Source: a bacterium (GTDB lineage: Bacteria > Desulfobacterota > JAPLJL01). Taken from it: DNA of 43,088 nt. The DNA is taken from contig JAQTNV010000031.1 in assembly GCA_028713675.1 (NCBI GenBank), positions 1 to 43,088 of the forward strand, given 5' to 3'. Shown here in pieces: positions 39,340 to 43,088 of the stretch. The number at the start of each line of letters is the position of its first letter. The first letter of the stretch is position 1. The notes below the pieces were generated by a model. That model searched no databases, was not told the DNA's origin, and saw only the letters and a program-made list of their open reading frames with translations. The translations under genes were made by a program, and so were the position numbers.

Positions 39340-39891
39340 ATGAAAAGGGAATCAGAAAAAGCAGTTAAAAAACTGGTTCTTACACTGGTTTTGCTGCTTG
39401 GCGGAGCGATTGGCCCGGGAAATGTCCAGGCCCAGACCTCGGCCACCATTGTTGATAAAAGTGAAATTACAAAAACTTTTAGCCAAATTGTCGAGGTTGA
39501 AACTTTCCTCAAGAATTTGTCCGCAAAGGCCAAAGAAAAGGGAGACGTGGCCGTTCAGGATTGTTTGTCGAACATTCTTCTCAATGCTGAAAAAATGAAA
39601 CCGCAAGCCCAAGGAGCGATGGATAAAGCTTTAAGCGGGTTAAATAATAAACCTGAACCTGACCTGGTAAAAGCCGGCGATGGAATATCGGTTCTCGCGG
39701 CCCTCCGGGAAAATTTCAGAGGCCTGTTTGGGCAGGCCCTGACCTGTCTTTCCACAGTCGGAAACAAGAAAAATTGGAAGGAGGATTTGGTTAATTTGCT
39801 CAAGCCCATGATCACTTTCACCGATGAAGAGCTGCTGAACTTACCCGAACCCAGCCTGCAACCAACCCCCTGGCTTTCCATATATCGCTAA
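39340..39891 (+). CDS. Small secreted helical protein
   Basis: I do not recognise this 183-residue exported protein. Residues 1-32 are a signal peptide ending VQAQ. The mature part is mostly helical (ITKTFSQIVEVETFLKNLSA, MDKALSGLNN, LVNLLKPM) with two cysteines, C75 and C136, that could pair in the periplasm. The ATG has a strong Shine-Dalgarno (CAAGGAGGCAAAT), which is rare among its neighbours, and it opens the polysaccharide export module. It lies ten bases before the barrel gene, so it may be part of that machine or a secreted companion. The last residues are proline-rich. Confidence 0.75.
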   Translation: MKRESEKAVKKLVLTLVLLLGGAIGPGNVQAQTSATIVDKSEITKTFSQIVEVETFLKNLSAKAKEKGDVAVQDCLSNILLNAEKMKPQAQGAMDKALSGLNNKPEPDLVKAGDGISVLAALRENFRGLFGQALTCLSTVGNKKNWKEDLVNLLKPMITFTDEELLNLPEPSLQPTPWLSIYR

Positions 39892-39901
39892 ACCCTGAAC
39901 C

Positions 39902-41146
39902 TTGTCACGCCGGATATCCAATATTTTTCTTTTTGCCCTGGTCTGCGTGATCCTGGGGCTTCTGCTTTCGCCCGCGGGCCGGGCGGCCGAGACCCCGGGG
40001 ATATACCTGCGGCCCCTGACTTTTCATCCCCTGGTCAAGATCAAGTACGGATACGATACCAATGTTTTCCGGAGGAGTACCGAAATCCTGCCTGGTTACA
40101 GCGAGCCGCTGACCCAGGTCTCCAGCGGGTTTATCGAAGTGATCCCGGAAATAGGATTGGAATCGGAAATCTGGAACTGGGCCTTGATTTCCAACGTGAG
40201 GATTCACCTGACGTACTACCAGGACCCGGAAGCCAACCGGCAGAGCACCACCAGTTACCCGGAATTCAACGGCGATCATATCATCCGCTGGAAAAGCTCC
40301 GCCGAAGGATTGAATCTTGATGTGCAGGAGAAATGGAAGTTGACCTCCGACCCGATCATCCAGGATGTTCCCGAGCCCCTGGGCGGGGAAAGGGTCAAAC
40401 GTTTTTACAATCAACTGGTCAGCGGAATGGCTTACACCAGCCGGAGCGGGTTTTTCATCGGGAAACTCCAGTATGACTGGGAAAGAAACCAATATCGTCA
40501 GCGTCTGCTGGAACAGATGAATTACAGCGTTCACAGCCTGACCTTCCGGGGGGAGAACCGCTTTCTGCCCAAGACCGCGGTTTCCCTGGCTCTCCGCTAC
40601 CGGAACGCCCTTTGGGACACTCAGGATTTCGGCCGGGACCGGAATTACGACAGCCTGAACCTGTCCGGCTGTTTCAACGGGCAGATCACCGAGAAACTGG
40701 CTTCGATTTTATCCCTGGGATACGAAGGAATTCGTTTCCGGAATGGGGATTTTTCCGGCCAGCCGGTGGGAACGCTGGAAATGATTTATAAGCCCACCGT
40801 GGCCAGCAACGTCAATCTGCGGTATCAACGCAGCACCAACCCATCCATCACGTCCCAAACTTATGTCAACAACGTTTTTGAAATCTCGGCGGAGCTTCAA
40901 GGCCTCCGGCCCCGGGGCCTGGGTGTTTCCCTGGGATTTGAGTTTGATCTGGACCAGTATGAAAAACTTGAGGCCAAACAGGTCAAACTGTATCATAGCC
41001 ATGCGGGAATATTTTACCAATTCGGGGGAGCCCTGGAGTGGCTGAAATTAGGGCTTGAATACGAGATGCAGTTAAGCCGGAGCAACCAGCCTTACTATGT
41101 TTACGACGCACACCAGATCGGTTTCTGGGGGAGCATCAGTTATTAA
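39902..41146 (+). CDS. Outer-membrane beta-barrel of a polysaccharide export system
   Basis: A 414-residue outer-membrane barrel. Residues 1-28 are a signal peptide. The mature part alternates strands with aromatic ends (FHPLVKIKYGYDTNVFR, WNWALISNVRIHLTYY, LTFRGENRF, NLRYQRSTN) and ends in FWGSISY, a terminal aromatic as expected of barrels. GYDTNVFR is the mark of putative porin-2 type proteins. Placed before a short OPX gene and a Wzz gene, it fits the barrel that, in Myxococcus-type systems, lets the sugar polymer through the outer membrane because the OPX protein lacks its own pore. The TTG start at 39902 has no clear Shine-Dalgarno. It overlaps the OPX gene's listed start. The sugar is unknown. 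Confidence 0.8.
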   Translation: MSRRISNIFLFALVCVILGLLLSPAGRAAETPGIYLRPLTFHPLVKIKYGYDTNVFRRSTEILPGYSEPLTQVSSGFIEVIPEIGLESEIWNWALISNVRIHLTYYQDPEANRQSTTSYPEFNGDHIIRWKSSAEGLNLDVQEKWKLTSDPIIQDVPEPLGGERVKRFYNQLVSGMAYTSRSGFFIGKLQYDWERNQYRQRLLEQMNYSVHSLTFRGENRFLPKTAVSLALRYRNALWDTQDFGRDRNYDSLNLSGCFNGQITEKLASILSLGYEGIRFRNGDFSGQPVGTLEMIYKPTVASNVNLRYQRSTNPSITSQTYVNNVFEISAELQGLRPRGLGVSLGFEFDLDQYEKLEAKQVKLYHSHAGIFYQFGGALEWLKLGLEYEMQLSRSNQPYYVYDAHQIGFWGSISY

Positions 41147-41732
41147 CCGAAAATTCATTCTCTTTTTGGTTTTTTTAGTTCTCGGGTTGTTTCCGGCGGC
41201 GGGACCGGCGCGGGAAGGGCTGGAGCCGGAAGCGCCGCTTCCGAATTACGACTACCGGATCGGGGCCGGCGACCTGCTCGAGATCAAGGTTTTCGGTTCT
41301 CCCGAGCTGGATCGGACGGTGTCGGTGAGCGGCAAGGGGATGATTGATTTCCCTCTCCTGGGCTGGATCTCGGCGGAAGGGTTGACCGTTGAAGAACTGA
41401 CCAAGAGCCTGGAAAAGGGGCTGGGAGAATGCTGCCTGGTCAATCCCCAGGTCAATATCCGGGTCCTGGAATATAACGCCCAGCAGGTTTACCTTTTCGG
41501 CGAGGTGCAGAAACCCGGGGTCTACCAGTTGAAGAAAGGGAAAACCCTGATGGAACTGATCATCGAGGCGGAAGGGGTGACCCGGAAGGCCGCCAAGGGC
41601 CGGGTTTACATTCTCCGCCGGGGCAAGTCGGAAAGGATCAAGGTCGATCTGGATGAAATCATCAAAAACTCCCGCCGGGATGTCCCGCTCCAGCCGGGGG
41701 ACATGATTTACGTTCCCGAAAGCATATTCTGA
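41097..41732 (+). CDS. Short polysaccharide export (OPX) protein
   Basis: A polysaccharide export protein of the Wza family, 211 residues from the listed ATG. Residues about 51-125 are the Poly_export domain (YRIGAGDLLEIKVFGSPELD, VNPQVNIRVLEY) and about 128-208 an SLBB domain (VYLFGEVQKPGVYQLKKGKT). It has no lipobox and no C-terminal outer-membrane helix, so it is the short class that needs a separate barrel; the gene before it supplies one. The ATG at 41097 lies 50 bases inside the barrel gene and has no Shine-Dalgarno. A better-placed start is ATT at 41142, which overlaps the barrel stop (ATTAA) with GGGGGAG upstream and opens straight into the signal peptide. Confidence 0.9.
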   Translation: MFTTHTRSVSGGASVINRKFILFLVFLVLGLFPAAGPAREGLEPEAPLPNYDYRIGAGDLLEIKVFGSPELDRTVSVSGKGMIDFPLLGWISAEGLTVEELTKSLEKGLGECCLVNPQVNIRVLEYNAQQVYLFGEVQKPGVYQLKKGKTLMELIIEAEGVTRKAAKGRVYILRRGKSERIKVDLDEIIKNSRRDVPLQPGDMIYVPESIF

Positions 41733-41814
41733 TCGAGGGTGTTTTAAATCGTGATTTTATATTTTGGAAAGATAGTTAGATTATCAATATCTTCCGAAAA
41801 TGATTTTTTTGGAG

Positions 41815-41858
41815 TGCAAGAGCTTGCTCTTGCAATGCATCCCGCCAGGGCGGGATGC
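41815..41858. repeat. Paired hairpins between OPX and Wzz genes
   Basis: TGCAAGAG-CTTG-CTCTTGCA (41815-41834) and GCATCCCGC-CAGG-GCGGGATGC (41837-41858) follow each other. GGAG lies just before the first and TCCA just after the second, the same build as the element at 18843-18876. They lack a T-run. Confidence 0.6.
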
Positions 41859-41901
41859 GGTCCATATTTAAACTTGATGGGGAAAAACTAAACACCCTCT
41901 G

Positions 41902-43088
41902 ATGGAAGAGACCGTAAATCTCTACGATTACCTCGAAGTCATCAGGAGGAGGAAATGGGTGCTGATTTCCACCCTGATTATCATTTTCTCCTCGGTGACG
42001 ATCGCCACCTTCCGGCAGGCTCCCACCTACCGGGCTACGGCGGTGATCAGTATTAACGTCAATATGCCTTCCGTCATTCCCTTCCAAAGTCCCTATCCGG
42101 AGGAGTCCAATTATTACAATTTTTATCACATCCGGGATTATTTTCGGACCCAGTACGAGATCCTGCAATCCCGGGACATCGCCCGCCGGGTTCTGAAAAA
42201 TCTGAACCTGCGCGGCACTCCCCGGTTCCCGGAGGTCCCCGATCCGGAAAGGGCGTTCCTGGGCGGCCTCGAGGTGGAACCGGTGAAGGAATCTTTCCTG
42301 GTCAAAATTCACTATAAAGACTCGGATCCGGAGGAGGCGGCCCGTTTCGCCAACGCTGTGGCCCAGGCCTACGCCGAAAGGATCCTGGACGAAAAGAAGG
42401 GGGTCGGTCAGGAGGCCTTTATCTTTCTTTCCGATCAGCTGTCGGAGATCAACCAGCGGATCAAAAAATCCGAGTCGGCCTCGGTAAAATTCCTGGAAGA
42501 GCGCCGGATTTATTCCCTGGATGAGTCCAAGCAGATCCTGCACGGCAAGATCCGCAATCTTTACCAGGAATTGTCGGAAATGCAGAAGAACGAACGGGAG
42601 GTCCAGCAGAAGCTGAAAGATCTCCAGGGCTTTGATCTCAACGATCCCAAGGTCCTGGCCCTCAAGACTTTCCGGGAGAATTCCCTGATGCAGATGCTGA
42701 TCGAGAAGAGGCTGAGCCTGGCCGCCACCGTGGCCAATCTTCGGGCCCAGTATAAATCCGGTCACCCCGATCTCTCCCGGCCCGAGAGCGAACTGGCGGA
42801 GGTGGACCGCCAGATCCAGGAAGAGGTGGTCAATCTCCGGAAAGCCCTGGAACTCGAGTCCAAGGGACTTCGGACCCGGGAGAATTCCCTGCTCCAGGAG
42901 ATCAAGCTGCGCGAGAAAGAGGCCACCAATCTGAACGAATACAGCGTGGAATACTATCCGCTCCAGCGCGAGGTGGACACCAACCAGAAGATCTACGACG
43001 CGCTTTTAACCCGCTTCCAGGAGACCCGGGTTTTCAACGAGGCAATCAATACCAACGTCAAGGTGGTTGAGGGCGCCCAGCCGCCCCC
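41902..43088 (+). CDS. Wzz/GNVR-type polysaccharide co-polymerase, N-terminal part
   Basis: The gene starts with ATG at 41902 and runs off the window after 395 codons with no stop. Residues 3-18 (TVNLYDYLEVIRRRKW) and a membrane helix (about 19-37) are the start of the Wzz family, which sets chain length and links synthesis to export in the periplasm. Residues about 60-170 form the alpha/beta core; about 175-390 are long coiled coils (LSEINQRIKKSESASVKFLE) ending GAQPP, the turn that normally precedes the second membrane helix. A tyrosine kinase domain may follow out of the window. It lies 169 bases after the short OPX gene, so barrel, OPX and co-polymerase form one export set. Confidence 0.92.
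   Translation, partial: MEETVNLYDYLEVIRRRKWVLISTLIIIFSSVTIATFRQAPTYRATAVISINVNMPSVIPFQSPYPEESNYYNFYHIRDYFRTQYEILQSRDIARRVLKNLNLRGTPRFPEVPDPERAFLGGLEVEPVKESFLVKIHYKDSDPEEAARFANAVAQAYAERILDEKKGVGQEAFIFLSDQLSEINQRIKKSESASVKFLEERRIYSLDESKQILHGKIRNLYQELSEMQKNEREVQQKLKDLQGFDLNDPKVLALKTFRENSLMQMLIEKRLSLAATVANLRAQYKSGHPDLSRPESELAEVDRQIQEEVVNLRKALELESKGLRTRENSLLQEIKLREKEATNLNEYSVEYYPLQREVDTNQKIYDALLTRFQETRVFNEAINTNVKVVEGAQPP

Overview
The window comes from a Gram-negative (diderm) bacterium with GC-rich coding DNA. It has a lipid A step (LpxH family), several outer-membrane beta barrels, an OmpA-type peptidoglycan anchor and an outer-membrane polysaccharide exporter. Frequent TTG and GTG starts, an orphan NtrC-type regulator, a Tgl/PilF-like TPR lipoprotein and many dispersed palindromic repeats recall Desulfobacterota, Myxococcota and neighbouring candidate phyla. 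I cannot place it more precisely. I find 32 protein genes (two cut by the window ends), no tRNA, rRNA or CRISPR array.

Left part (1-6.3 kb): a pentapeptide-repeat stub, a secreted and C-terminally anchored GH31 glycosidase, a diacylglycerol-kinase-like lipid kinase, then rpsF, ssb and pheA. The usual rpsR and rplI partners are missing after ssb. From 12.1 back to 6.5 kb on the minus strand lie a sugar isomerase-like gene and a probable operon: a secreted FlgO-like/TPR protein, an orphan sigma-54 activator with an atypical receiver, and two PlsC-type acyltransferases. Each acyltransferase is followed by a copy of the same 46-base hairpin element.

Middle (12.1-22 kb): a D-aminoacylase-type gene sits between two direct copies of a 155-158 base MITE-like element. 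It is followed by a C26 peptidase and uppP, which could form a cell-wall peptide or undecaprenyl group. Next come two secreted proteins (LPP20-like and FlgT-like) without flagellar genes, a second lipid kinase, an alpha/beta hydrolase and lpxH. Intergenic gaps here hold nested dispersed repeats and short tandem tracts.

Right part (22-43 kb): a long run of plus-strand genes starts at a good sigma-70-type promoter (21981-22009). It encodes an unknown protein, a TPR lipoprotein, a RodZ-like protein, two six-TM chemoreceptor-like proteins with an altered signalling tip, RecO, and an 1880-residue outer-membrane protein (barrel, about a dozen carboxypeptidase-regulatory-like repeats, OmpA domain). 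The run ends at a strong terminator (36022-36056). A coupled pair (a secreted protein of the gliding-associated 'FSY' type and a TPR protein) follows. The window ends in a polysaccharide export module: small secreted protein, 414-residue barrel, short OPX protein and Wzz-like co-polymerase. The chemoreceptor-like pair with its envelope partners is the best candidate for an undescribed system. The likely theme is signal-controlled envelope, surface or motility function, but this is inference from gene order and domains only.
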